The notes below the pieces were generated by a model. It was not told the origin of the DNA. It did not search any database and saw only the letters and a list, made by a program, of their open reading frames with translations. From Clostridium sp. (lineage in GTDB: Bacteria > Bacillota > Clostridia > Clostridiales > Clostridiaceae): a stretch of DNA of 64,000 nucleotides. Within the stretch, counting starts at the first letter, position 1. Every line of letters starts with the position of its first letter. This document shows, piece by piece, positions 8,582 to 16,819 of the stretch. Location of the stretch: positions 1 to 64,000 of the forward strand of contig NZ_JAGHFX010000013.1 in NCBI RefSeq assembly GCF_017888565.1. Direction: 5' to 3'. The translations under genes were made by a program, and so were the position numbers.

Positions 8582-10308
8582 TATGCAAGTTCCTCCTCTG
8601 TAAGTTGTGATGATGCTATTTCATGATAAATTTCACAAGTCTTAAGCAATTCTCTATGAGTTCCAATACCTACTACTTCTCCTTCATTTAATACCACTAT
8701 TTTATCAGCATCCATTATTGAACCTATTCTTTGTGCTACTATTAACACTACTGAATCCTTAGTTTCAGATTTAAGTCTCTTTCTTAAAATAGCATCTGTT
8801 TTGAAGTCTAAAGCTGAAAAACTATCATCAAATATATATATTTCTGGTTTTCTAACTATTGCTCTAGCTATTGAAAGCCTTTGTTTTTGTCCTCCTGATA
8901 CGTTTGATCCACCTTCACTTATTACTTCATCAAACTTTTTAGGTTTGCGTGAAATAAAGTCATAAGCTTGCGCAACCTTTGCAGAATATTCAACTTCTCC
9001 AGTATCTGCATTTTTCTTACCAAATTTTATATTACTTGCTATACTACCAGTAAATAAGAGTGTCTTTTGAGGTATAAATCCAATCTTTTTACGTAATGCC
9101 TTTAAATCATAATCTCTTACATCCACTCCATCTATTTTAATACTACCTTTTGTGACATCATAAAACCTTGGAATAAGATTTATTAATGTACTTTTTCCGC
9201 TACCTGTACTTCCTATAAACGCAATTGTTTCACCCTTTTTAGCAGTAAAAGAAATATCTTTAAGTACTGCTTCTTCACTATGTGGATATACAAATGATAC
9301 ATTATCAAATTCTACTAATCCTTTAATTTCTGTATCTTTAACTCCATTTTGTGGACTCTTTATTATAGGCTCTTCATCTAATATTTCCTTAATTCTATTA
9401 GCTGAAACTTGTGCTTTAGGATACATTATAAATACCATTGAAAATAACATAATAGAAAACATAGCATGGAATAAATATTCTATAAAGGCAACTAATTGTC
9501 CAACTTGAAGCGTTCCTACATTTATCATTTTGCTTGATATCCAAAATATTGCTATGATAGCCAAATTTAATAGAAAGAAGAACATTGGCTGAGATATCGC
9601 CATAAGTTTATGAAGCTTTTTAGAAACTTGTGCATATAGCTCATTAGTTTCATCAAATCTTCTCCCTTCATAATTATCATTTCCAAATGCTCTTATAACT
9701 CTTATCCCTGTTAAGTTTTCTCTTGATATTCTATTTAGCTTATCTAGTCTCTTTTGCTGAGTTTCTGATAGTGGCTCAGATACCTTTGCTATAACTATAA
9801 CTCCCAGCACTATGAATGGAATAGTTATAGCTAGTACTACGGATAATGAAGGACTTGTTCTAAGAATCATTATTAAACTTACTATAAACATTACTGGCGT
9901 TAATAATGCTGTTCTTAAAAGTGTATTGGTGAACTGTAAAAGGACAAATGCATCATTTGTAGTTCTCGTTATCATTGATGATACTCCAAATTTATCATAT
10001 TCTGTATGTGAAAATTCTTGTGACTTTTTAAAAATGTCATTTCTAATATCTCTTGTTATCCCTGTGGAAATTCTTGATGAACAGAATCCTAAGAGTATCG
10101 TTCCAAGAACTCCAATAATTGAAATAATTGAAATAATTATCCCCATTCTTTTTACATAATTAATATCGCTATTTACTATTCCTTTATCTATAACTTTTGC
10201 CATTATAGTTGGTATTCCAAGTTCAACTAATGCAAAACCAAAAACAGATATAATATTTAGTATAAGAAGCGTCTTATAATTTTTTAAATACTTTAATAGT
10301 AATTTCAT
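8581..10308 (-). CDS. ABC exporter half-transporter, degenerate-site subunit
   Basis: A 575-residue partner of the downstream exporter half. Six membrane helices are followed by an ATPase with Walker A GSTGSGKST (about 363-372) and an intact signature VSGGQKQ (about 469-476). Walker B reads IYIFDDSFSALD, with Asp in place of the catalytic Glu, and the switch His is replaced by Gln (VAQRIGSI). These substitutions define the degenerate nucleotide site of heterodimeric exporters such as TM287/288. Complementary defects lie in the partner (non-canonical signature), so the pair should hold one functional and one degenerate ATP site. A hairpin with a T tract lies in the leader. Confidence 0.93.
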   Translation of the reverse strand: MKLLLKYLKNYKTLLILNIISVFGFALVELGIPTIMAKVIDKGIVNSDINYVKRMGIIISIISIIGVLGTILLGFCSSRISTGITRDIRNDIFKKSQEFSHTEYDKFGVSSMITRTTNDAFVLLQFTNTLLRTALLTPVMFIVSLIMILRTSPSLSVVLAITIPFIVLGVIVIAKVSEPLSETQQKRLDKLNRISRENLTGIRVIRAFGNDNYEGRRFDETNELYAQVSKKLHKLMAISQPMFFFLLNLAIIAIFWISSKMINVGTLQVGQLVAFIEYLFHAMFSIMLFSMVFIMYPKAQVSANRIKEILDEEPIIKSPQNGVKDTEIKGLVEFDNVSFVYPHSEEAVLKDISFTAKKGETIAFIGSTGSGKSTLINLIPRFYDVTKGSIKIDGVDVRDYDLKALRKKIGFIPQKTLLFTGSIASNIKFGKKNADTGEVEYSAKVAQAYDFISRKPKKFDEVISEGGSNVSGGQKQRLSIARAIVRKPEIYIFDDSFSALDFKTDAILRKRLKSETKDSVVLIVAQRIGSIMDADKIVVLNEGEVVGIGTHRELLKTCEIYHEIASSQLTEEELA

Positions 10309-10351
10309 TGCTGCGTACTCACTCCTTTTTAATTCTTTTTAAATAAATAAA

Positions 10352-10385
10352 AATGAAATAATTAGACTACTACTATTATTTCATT
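10352..10385 (-). terminator. Terminator-like hairpin in the ABC exporter leader (possible attenuator)
   Basis: AATGAAATAAT pairs perfectly with ATTATTTCATT over a 12-base loop and is followed on the minus strand by TTTATTTATTT. The exporter start is 43 bases further on. The upstream glycerate kinase gene already has its own terminator, so this one probably acts in the exporter leader. Confidence 0.65.
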
Positions 10386-10388
10386 CAT
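10362..10388 (-). CDS. Possible 8-codon leader peptide upstream of the ABC exporter
   Basis: ATG AAT GAA ATA ATA GTA GTA GTC TAA runs through the left arm and loop of the terminator hairpin, giving MNEIIVVV. A ribosome on it would disrupt the hairpin. The ribosome binding site is weak (GGG six bases upstream), so this is a hypothesis based on position only. Confidence 0.3.
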   Translation of the reverse strand: MNEIIVVV

Positions 10389-10480
10389 TTAATACCCATA
10401 TGCAATTTTTTTCAATATATTGTAACATATCTTATAATAAAAATCTACAGAAATTTCCACTAAATCATTAATTAATCCTA

Positions 10481-10519
10481 AAAAAAGCACAACAAATATT
10501 TTAATAGCTGTACTTTTTT
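10481..10519 (-). terminator. Terminator of the glycerate kinase gene
   Basis: AAAAAAGCACAAC and GCTGTACTTTTTT pair with G-U/A-C wobbles and leave a T tract on the minus strand, 12 bases after the glycerate kinase stop. Confidence 0.7.
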
Positions 10520-10530
10520 AACTTTTTATA

Positions 10531-11661
10531 TTATAGAATTAATGTTCTAACTACATTCTCAACTGTTTTTTCAAGATTAATCTCTCCATTTTTAAGGGCA
10601 TCATCTAAAGAGCATACACCTCTCATAATTCCAAATATTGAATTTATTCCTACATTATAAAGATTTTCTGCTCCTTCCTCAACCTTACCAGCAAATGCAA
10701 TTGTTTTTACTCCATTTTTTTTAGCTATAGCTGCTACTCCCATAGGTGTTTTCCCAAATATAGTTTGACTATCTATTGCACCCTCTCCAGTAAATACAAT
10801 ATCTGCTCCTTTAATTTTATTTTCTAAGTCAGTATGTTCTATAATTAAATCTATCCCTCTTTTAAGTTTTCCATTAAAAAATGCAAGTAAAGCTGCCCCA
10901 AGTCCTCCTGCTGCTCCAGCACCTTCAACATTGGCCACATCAATTCTAAAGTCTCTTTTGATTACTTCTGCATAATTAGTTAATGCCTTATCTAATTCTA
11001 TAATCATTTCTTCTGTTGCACCCTTTTGAGGACCAAATATCCTTGAAGCACCATTTTCTCCTATAAGAGGATTATTTACATCGCAGGCAACCTCAAATGT
11101 AACATCATTTAGCCTACTATCAAAATTAGTTAAATCTATAGCATTTAATTTAATTAATTCACTACCACCAAAATTTAACTCATTACCTTCTTTATCTAAT
11201 AAATGTCCACCTAATGCTTGAATCATTCCAGCACCACCATCATTAGTAGCGCTACCTCCAATACCAATTATTATATGCTTTACGCCTCTATTTATAGCAT
11301 CTAATACTAACTCACCAGTACCATATGTAGTTGTAATTAATGGATTTCTCCTTTCTCTTTCAACAAGGTGAATTCCACTTGCACTTGCCATTTCAATAAT
11401 TGCTTTTTCACCATTTCCCAATATTCCATACATAGCATTTACTTTTTTATATCCAAGCGGATCTGTAACTAATGTATTTACAATTCTTCCTCCTGTTGAC
11501 TCAACTAAAGCTTCAACAGTTCCTTCTCCTCCATCTGCCATTGGGACCTTTATACATATAGCATCTTTAATTACTTTTTTAATCCCTCTTTCCATAGCAT
11601 TACATGCATCTTTTGATGTCATACTTTCTTTAAATGAATCTGGTGCTAATATAAACTTCAT
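10531..11661 (-). CDS. Glycerate kinase (GarK/GlxK family)
   Basis: This enzyme phosphorylates D-glycerate with ATP to 2- or 3-phosphoglycerate. Family motifs run in order: APDSFKESMTSKDAC at the N-terminus, PMADGGEGTVEAL, GIGGSATNDGGAGM near residue 130 and FTGEGAIDSQTIFGKTP. The length is about 376 residues, normal for the family. Three ATGs occur within six codons. The third (11661) gives the canonical MKFILAPDSF start and has GGAG nine bases upstream, so it is preferred. It lies beside the sugar-acid genes but has its own terminator and is separated from them by the HAD gene. It could feed glycerate from sugar-acid breakdown into glycolysis (inference). Confidence 0.92.
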   Translation of the reverse strand: MKFILAPDSFKESMTSKDACNAMERGIKKVIKDAICIKVPMADGGEGTVEALVESTGGRIVNTLVTDPLGYKKVNAMYGILGNGEKAIIEMASASGIHLVERERRNPLITTTYGTGELVLDAINRGVKHIIIGIGGSATNDGGAGMIQALGGHLLDKEGNELNFGGSELIKLNAIDLTNFDSRLNDVTFEVACDVNNPLIGENGASRIFGPQKGATEEMIIELDKALTNYAEVIKRDFRIDVANVEGAGAAGGLGAALLAFFNGKLKRGIDLIIEHTDLENKIKGADIVFTGEGAIDSQTIFGKTPMGVAAIAKKNGVKTIAFAGKVEEGAENLYNVGINSIFGIMRGVCSLDDALKNGEINLEKTVENVVRTLIL

Positions 11662-11803
11662 GTAATTCATCTCCATCCAACTATCATTATAATATTATAT
11701 CAAATATTACTGAAGAAATTAAAGTTATTATTAGTACAATTATTGATTCATATTGTATAGTTCCTACATCATTAACAATATTCTATAAGCAAATAAACTA
11801 TTA

Positions 11804-12643
11804 TTAATTCAAATCATCTAATATTAATTTATTAATAGCCTTAGCAACCCCACTATTATTATTATCATCTGTAATATAATCTGCTATAGCTTTTACCTCA
11901 TCCATTCCATTTTTCATTACTACTGACACTCCCCCTCTCTTTAACATTTCTATATCATTTCCTCCATCACCAATACAAATAACACTTTTAATATCTATCC
12001 CTAATTCCTTTGCTAATTCCTCCACAGCCTTTCCTTTAGAAATGCCCTTACTATTTATTTCACAATACTGATTCTCTGCACTAGATACTTCAAATTCTTC
12101 TGTTTCTTCCAGAATTGTTCTCACTCTCTTTACTTCATCTAAATTCTCCTTATTTATGCAAATTGCCTTAACTATTTTATATTTATTATCTACAATTAAA
12201 TTTTCAAAGGGATAATTTTCAATTATATCCACTTTATACTTATTTTCTAAACTGTCATTTATTTTTTTATAACTATATTCATTTGGTATGCTTTTTTCTG
12301 AAATTATTTCATTTTCAGTATTTAAATATATATCTACATCATAGTTTTTTACTAATTCTTTCAACTTTAAAATTTCATCGTAGCTTAATGTATTTAATTT
12401 CAACTTTCCATCCTCTGTTAAAATTATGCCTCCATTTGAAGCTATTACCTTAGTAGTAACCCCTAAGGCATCTTTTATATGATCTACAAACTTATAAATT
12501 CTTCCTGTAGCTATACATATATTTACTCCACTATTAATAGCTTTCTTTATTGCTTCTATATTTTCATTTGTAATTTTCTTATCATCTGTTAACAGAGTTC
12601 CATCTAAATCTATACATACAAGTTTATAATCACTTTTCTTCAT
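11804..12643 (-). CDS. HAD-superfamily phosphatase, Cof type
   Basis: A 279-residue cytoplasmic phosphatase with the four HAD motifs: CIDLDGTLLTDD (nucleophile Asp and acid/base Asp), IATGR (motif II), a GKAVEELAKELG lysine segment (motif III) and GDGGNDIEML (motif IV, Mg2+). A C2-type cap lies between motifs II and III. Family members hydrolyse sugar phosphates, nucleotides or FMN, and the substrate cannot be read from sequence. It follows the sugar-acid PTS operon after a strong terminator, so it is probably transcribed separately. Confidence 0.9.
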   Translation of the reverse strand: MKKSDYKLVCIDLDGTLLTDDKKITNENIEAIKKAINSGVNICIATGRIYKFVDHIKDALGVTTKVIASNGGIILTEDGKLKLNTLSYDEILKLKELVKNYDVDIYLNTENEIISEKSIPNEYSYKKINDSLENKYKVDIIENYPFENLIVDNKYKIVKAICINKENLDEVKRVRTILEETEEFEVSSAENQYCEINSKGISKGKAVEELAKELGIDIKSVICIGDGGNDIEMLKRGGVSVVMKNGMDEVKAIADYITDDNNNSGVAKAINKLILDDLN

Positions 12644-12675
12644 TCCTATCTCTCCCTTATTTTTTTATATAAATA

Positions 12676-12715
12676 AAATGATCTGTATGATTTAAAAGTT
12701 TCATACAGATCATTT
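12676..12715 (-). terminator. Terminator of the sigma-54 sugar-acid PTS operon
   Basis: AAATGATCTGTATGA and TCATACAGATCATTT form a perfect 15-bp stem with a 10-base loop, and a T-rich run follows on the minus strand. It starts ten bases after the dehydratase stop codon. Confidence 0.92.
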
Positions 12716-12724
12716 ACTATTATT

Positions 12725-13870
12725 TTACCATTCAGCTATTGTTCCATCGTAGTTTTTCCAACTAGGATTTGTCCAGTATAATCCTTCTGCAGAAACTTTT
12801 TCTACAAGTTCTTCATCTATTTCTATACCTAAACCTGGCTTTGTTGGCAATTCTAAATATCCATCTTTATATTGGAATATTTCTTTATTTTTAACAAAGT
12901 CAAGTAAATCAAATCCTTTATTATAATGAATTCCTAAACTTTGCTCTTGTATAAATACGTTTGGTGTACAAACATCCAATTGTAGTGTTGCTGCTAAAGC
13001 AATTGGTCCATACGGTGCATGAGGCGCAACTGCAACATCAAATGCTTCTGCCATAGCTGCAATTTTTCTAGTTTCTAATATTCCACCACAAAGAGCTATA
13101 TCTGGTTGAATTATATCAATAGCGCCTTCTTTTAATATATTCTTAAAATCCCATCTACTATATAATCTTTCTCCAGTTGCAAGTGGTGTAGTAGTATGAT
13201 TAGCAACTTCTCTGAATGCTTCTTCATTTTCTGGAAGTACAACTTCTTCTAAAAACATTAATTTATATGGTTCTAATTCTTTTGCTAAAACTTTAGCCAT
13301 TCCCTTATGAACACGTCCATGGAAGTCTACTCCTATACTTAAATCGAACCCAACAGCATCTCTTATAGATTTAACTCTATCAACTACAGCTTGGATCTTT
13401 TCAAATGAATCTATATAATGAAGTTCTTCTGTAGCATTCATTTTTATTGCTTTAAAGCCTCTATCTCTTCTATCTATAGCTTCCTTTGCAACATCATCTG
13501 GTCTATCTCCGCCTATCCATGAATAAACCATTATTCTATCTCTTGCTGCTCCACCTAATAATTCATATATAGGTACATTTAATGCTTTACCTTTAATATC
13601 CCATAAAGCCATTTCTATTCCTGAAATTATTGTTCCATTAATTGGACCACCTCTAAAGAATGATCTGTGCAGTTCTTGCCAAATTCTCTCTATTTCAAAT
13701 GGATTTCTTCCTATTATTCTTTTTCCTAGTTCATAAGCACCTGCTACTACTGTATCTGTTTTAGTTCCAGATATCATTTCACCCCAACCTTCAATTCCTT
13801 CATCAGTTGAGATTTTTATGAATATCCATCTTGGCTTTACAGTATAAACTTTAATTTCTGTTATTTTCAT
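12725..13870 (-). CDS. dgoD: D-galactonate dehydratase-like enzyme, enolase superfamily
   Basis: A 381-residue mandelate-racemase-type sugar-acid dehydratase. It resembles E. coli DgoD closely over the whole length: YSWIGGDRP, FHGRVHKGMAKVLAKELEPY, GIHYNKGFDLLDFVKNKE and the tail TKPGLGIEIDEE. Metal ligands are visible in VDFHGR (Asp), FLEEVV (Glu) and TGERLY (Glu). Catalytic His residues are in DFHGR and APHAPYGP. DgoD converts galactonate to 2-keto-3-deoxygalactonate. Here it is the last gene of a PTS operon without a sugar-acid kinase, so the true substrate may be a phosphorylated aldonate (inference). The ribosome binding site is AGGAG. Confidence 0.9.
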   Translation of the reverse strand: MKITEIKVYTVKPRWIFIKISTDEGIEGWGEMISGTKTDTVVAGAYELGKRIIGRNPFEIERIWQELHRSFFRGGPINGTIISGIEMALWDIKGKALNVPIYELLGGAARDRIMVYSWIGGDRPDDVAKEAIDRRDRGFKAIKMNATEELHYIDSFEKIQAVVDRVKSIRDAVGFDLSIGVDFHGRVHKGMAKVLAKELEPYKLMFLEEVVLPENEEAFREVANHTTTPLATGERLYSRWDFKNILKEGAIDIIQPDIALCGGILETRKIAAMAEAFDVAVAPHAPYGPIALAATLQLDVCTPNVFIQEQSLGIHYNKGFDLLDFVKNKEIFQYKDGYLELPTKPGLGIEIDEELVEKVSAEGLYWTNPSWKNYDGTIAEW

Positions 13871-13897
13871 TACAAAGTCTCCTTCTACTACTATATT

Positions 13898-15289
13898 TTA
13901 ATTAAGCACTTTGCCTACTTCATTATTTTCTGGATTTTTCTTTGCATCTTTCTTAGGTTTAATAACATCCATGTAGTACCAAATCACTGCAAATCCTATT
14001 ATTAATAATGGAATATTTATTATTGGATTACCTACAGTAAATGCCATGAATATTATAAAACTTTGAGTTAAGCTTGTTGCTGCAAATGATGATATTAATG
14101 CACCAGCTGCTAAGCTTAAATCAATTCCAACACTTGACGCTAAATCTGTTAAAACTGGAGCAGTAACTGTACCTGCTAATAATATAGCTGCTGTAGTAAA
14201 TAATCCAATTACTACATTTTTAAATAAGTTACCTCTAGTTAATGCAACTACAAGAGCAACTCTAAAAGGTACTACTGCTAAATCTGCAAAAGGTAACATT
14301 CTGTTTCCTGGGAGTATTACTGCTAGTAATATTGTTAATGGTATTACTATTAATGAAGTTGTTATAACATCTGGATTACCTGAAACTACTGCTGCATCTA
14401 ATCCTATAAATAAATCTCTTCCTTTGAATCTCTTCTTTGCAAACTTCTTTGCTCCTTCTGATATTGGCATTAAACCTTCCATAAATAATGCTGTCATCTT
14501 AGGTATAAGAACTAAAACAGCTGCCATATTTACTGCAACACTTGCTATGTTAGTAAAGTCATATCCTGCTAATGCACCAATAACTCCACCTAAAATTAAT
14601 CCCATTATCATTGGTTCTCCAAAGAATCCTAAATATTTTTTAGCATCTTTTAATGAGAAGTTTATTTTATTTACTCCTGGTACCTTATCCAATAACCAGT
14701 TAAGTGGAACTGCTACTATTAATGAAGATAATGCTGAAACTGTTGGTAATGACACTCCTGGTAACCCAAAGTAATCTTCTACCATGCCTGCAGACCAGTC
14801 AGATAGCTTAAATGTTACTATTGCCATTGCTATACTTGCTCCAACACCAAAGAATATATTTCCAGTTACGAAATAAGTCATAACTCCAACTATAGCCATA
14901 TGGTGATAGTTCCATATATCAACATCTAAAGTATTCGTTTTCTTAAGAATTAACATTATAATATTTATAGCTAAAATTGCGAATATTAAAATAGGTATGA
15001 TAGGTGATGCCCAAGTTACCGCTGCTATTGTTCCCCAGCCTACATCTAGTACATCTAAACTGAATCCCCATCTTTCAACCATTGCTTTAGCGGCTGGTCC
15101 AAGGCTTCCAGATAAAAGGTTAATTACAAGTTTAATACCTGCAAATCCTATACCAACTGTTAACCCTGATCTAAACGCCTTAGCTGGTTTAACACCAAAA
15201 ATAAGTCCTACTCCTAATATTATTAATGGTAAAAGTACAGTTGGACCTGCATTTAAAAATGTCTGGAATACGTTATAAATAAATTCCAT
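13898..15289 (-). CDS. PTS EIIC, galactitol (GAT) family permease
   Basis: A 463-residue membrane permease of the GatC/SgcC family, which carries the substrate across the membrane while EIIB donates the phosphate. Hydrophobic helices span the whole protein. Typical family segments are GPTVLLPLIILGVGLIFG at the N-terminus, the conserved loop NYHHMAIVG, and FMEGLMPISEGAKKFAKKRF. EIIA and EIIB genes lie directly upstream with short gaps, and a DgoD-like dehydratase lies downstream. The natural substrate is therefore more likely an aldonic acid than galactitol (inference). AGGAGG precedes the ATG. Confidence 0.92.
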   Translation of the reverse strand: MEFIYNVFQTFLNAGPTVLLPLIILGVGLIFGVKPAKAFRSGLTVGIGFAGIKLVINLLSGSLGPAAKAMVERWGFSLDVLDVGWGTIAAVTWASPIIPILIFAILAINIIMLILKKTNTLDVDIWNYHHMAIVGVMTYFVTGNIFFGVGASIAMAIVTFKLSDWSAGMVEDYFGLPGVSLPTVSALSSLIVAVPLNWLLDKVPGVNKINFSLKDAKKYLGFFGEPMIMGLILGGVIGALAGYDFTNIASVAVNMAAVLVLIPKMTALFMEGLMPISEGAKKFAKKRFKGRDLFIGLDAAVVSGNPDVITTSLIVIPLTILLAVILPGNRMLPFADLAVVPFRVALVVALTRGNLFKNVVIGLFTTAAILLAGTVTAPVLTDLASSVGIDLSLAAGALISSFAATSLTQSFIIFMAFTVGNPIINIPLLIIGFAVIWYYMDVIKPKKDAKKNPENNEVGKVLN

Positions 15290-15329
15290 AGTTAATCCTC
15301 CTCAATTATAAGTCACTCTTACTAATTAT

Positions 15330-15611
15330 TTATTTTTTAGCATAGTTTACTATTTCTTCTAAAGTTTCTTCTTCGCCAATTCCTGTTAGTAAAGACATTG
15401 CTGATACTACTGGTATATTTGCACCATCTCCACCATATTTTCCTGTTGTAACTAATATATCAAAATCCTCTACTTTACTATCTATTTCTAATAGTTTACA
15501 TTGAGTTACTGATACCGCAACTCCATTTTCTTCACATATTTCCCTAATTTTTGTTGCTACTACTGTTGATGTTGCAATTCCATTTCCACACGCTACTAAT
15601 ATTCTTTTCAT
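15330..15611 (-). CDS. PTS EIIB, galactitol family
   Basis: A 93-residue cytoplasmic phosphocarrier. The phospho-accepting cysteine is Cys8 in VACGNGIATST, the GatB-type P-loop. The mid-protein VTTGKYGG and the small size fit the family. It receives phosphate from the EIIA encoded just upstream and passes it to the substrate bound by EIIC. GGAGG precedes the start. Confidence 0.93.
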   Translation of the reverse strand: MKRILVACGNGIATSTVVATKIREICEENGVAVSVTQCKLLEIDSKVEDFDILVTTGKYGGDGANIPVVSAMSLLTGIGEEETLEEIVNYAKK

Positions 15612-15666
15612 TTTTTATTCCTCCAATTTTACTATAATTTCTTTTTTATTTAATTATTTTATTTAT

Positions 15667-16113
15667 CTAGTCTAAATACTTTTTAATTACTTCTATTACA
15701 TTATTATCACTATCAGCTTCTATAATTTTCTTTAAGTCTTCTGAATTTTGAATTAAACTAATTATTTTTTGTAGCATTTCAATATGACCATGAGGCTCAT
15801 TTAATGCTAACATAATTACTATTTGAACATCCAATGTTACACTTGGATCATCCATTGCTTGAAAATCTACAGGATTATTAAGTATTCCCATTGCTATGGC
15901 AGATTCATTTACTAAAGTATGATCACAATGTGGTATTGCTATTTTTATAGTAGCCGGTAATCCTGTTGGATATTCTACTTCACGTTTTAATATAGCTTCT
16001 TTATACCCATCCTTAGCAAATCCTTCATCTTTTAACTTATCTGCTAAAAAACCTAAAATTTCACTACTACTATTAAACTCTAAATTTCTGTAAATTAAAG
16101 TACTGTGACTCAT
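15667..16113 (-). CDS. PTS EIIA, fructose/galactitol type
   Basis: A 148-residue EIIA phosphocarrier. The active-site histidine lies in IAIPHCDH at about residue 65, in the usual IPH context of EIIA-Fru/Gat proteins. The C-terminal HGHIEMLQKIISLIQ-like helix (here PHGHIEML) is also typical. It takes phosphate from HPr and hands it to the EIIB. The same phosphoryl flow probably also sets the state of the LevR-like regulator encoded upstream. GGAGG precedes the ATG, and the gene starts 11 bases after the aldolase stop. Confidence 0.92.
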   Translation of the reverse strand: MSHSTLIYRNLEFNSSSEILGFLADKLKDEGFAKDGYKEAILKREVEYPTGLPATIKIAIPHCDHTLVNESAIAMGILNNPVDFQAMDDPSVTLDVQIVIMLALNEPHGHIEMLQKIISLIQNSEDLKKIIEADSDNNVIEVIKKYLD

Positions 16114-16124
16114 ATTATTTCCTC

Positions 16125-16736
16125 CTACTGTATCTCTCTCTCTAATTCCTTTAATGTCTTTACTAATGCCTCAATATTTTTTGAGTTCACATCATCTTTA
16201 TTAAAAAGACTTGATCCTATACCTAAATAGTCAGCTCCATTTTTCAAGAATTCTTTAGCATTTTCTGCAGATACTCCGCCAACAGCCATTACTTTTATAT
16301 TTCCTAAAGGAGCCTTGATATCTTTTATATAGCTACTTCCACATGCTTTTGCTGGAAATACTTTTACTATATCTGCTCCATTTTCATAACACCACCAAAT
16401 TTCTGTTGGGGTCATTGCACCTATTATTGATTTAACATTGTTTCTCTTACACTCATCAATAACTTCTTTTTCAACTACTATTGGCGTTAATATAAATTGC
16501 GCACCTGCTTTTATTGCATTTTTTGCATCTTCTATATTTTTTACTGTACCTGCACCTACGCTAACTCTATCTCCATATTCTTCTGATATCTTTTCAATAG
16601 TTTCAAGTGCACCTTCAGTGTTTAATGTTATTTCTACTGCTCTAATATTTGATTGAACTAAAGCCTCCATAACGGTTTTTGTTTGTTCATAGCTGTAACC
16701 TCTTAAGATAACAGTCACTTTAGAAAAATCCTTCAC
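16125..16736 (-). CDS. KDPG/KHG-type aldolase (first gene of the PTS operon)
   Basis: A class I aldolase of the Eda/DgoA family that splits 2-keto-3-deoxy-6-phospho sugar acids into pyruvate and glyceraldehyde 3-phosphate. The family pattern is VEITLNTEGA near the N-terminus, GAGTVKN, a QFILTPIV strand and VKVFPAKACG with the Schiff-base lysine, then GGVSAENAKEF. I place the start at GTG 16736, preceded by AAGGGGGG with a 6-base spacer. The longer frame to ATG 16784 would begin upstream of the transcription start predicted from the sigma-54 promoter. The resulting protein has 203 residues, normal for the family. A second, related aldolase is encoded at 21813-22460. Confidence 0.92.
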   Translation of the reverse strand: MKDFSKVTVILRGYSYEQTKTVMEALVQSNIRAVEITLNTEGALETIEKISEEYGDRVSVGAGTVKNIEDAKNAIKAGAQFILTPIVVEKEVIDECKRNNVKSIIGAMTPTEIWWCYENGADIVKVFPAKACGSSYIKDIKAPLGNIKVMAVGGVSAENAKEFLKNGADYLGIGSSLFNKDDVNSKNIEALVKTLKELEREIQ

Positions 16737-16772
16737 CTTTTTCCCCCCTTTAGTTTTCTTGCAATATATTAA

Positions 16773-16789
16773 AGCAATAGTCATGCCAA
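16773..16789 (-). promoter_or_regulatory. Sigma-54 (-24/-12) promoter of the sugar-acid PTS operon
   Basis: The minus strand reads TTGGCATGACTATTGCT, which fits YTGGCACGRNNNTTGCW at every defined position but one (T for C). The invariant GG and GC are correctly spaced. The expected start of transcription is near 16762, giving a short leader to the GTG start with its ribosome binding site. The gene directly upstream encodes a sigma-54-dependent activator. A CTAGTA-N9-TACTAG palindrome at 16834-16854 could be part of its upstream activating site, but that is only a guess. Confidence 0.88.
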
Positions 16790-16819
16790 ATTATTATGGC
16801 TAGTTTTGTATTTTGAGTT

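Noticed and set aside
16736..16784. ATG 16784 as start of the first aldolase
   Set aside because: It lies within the sigma-54 promoter, has no ribosome binding site and adds residues absent from the family.
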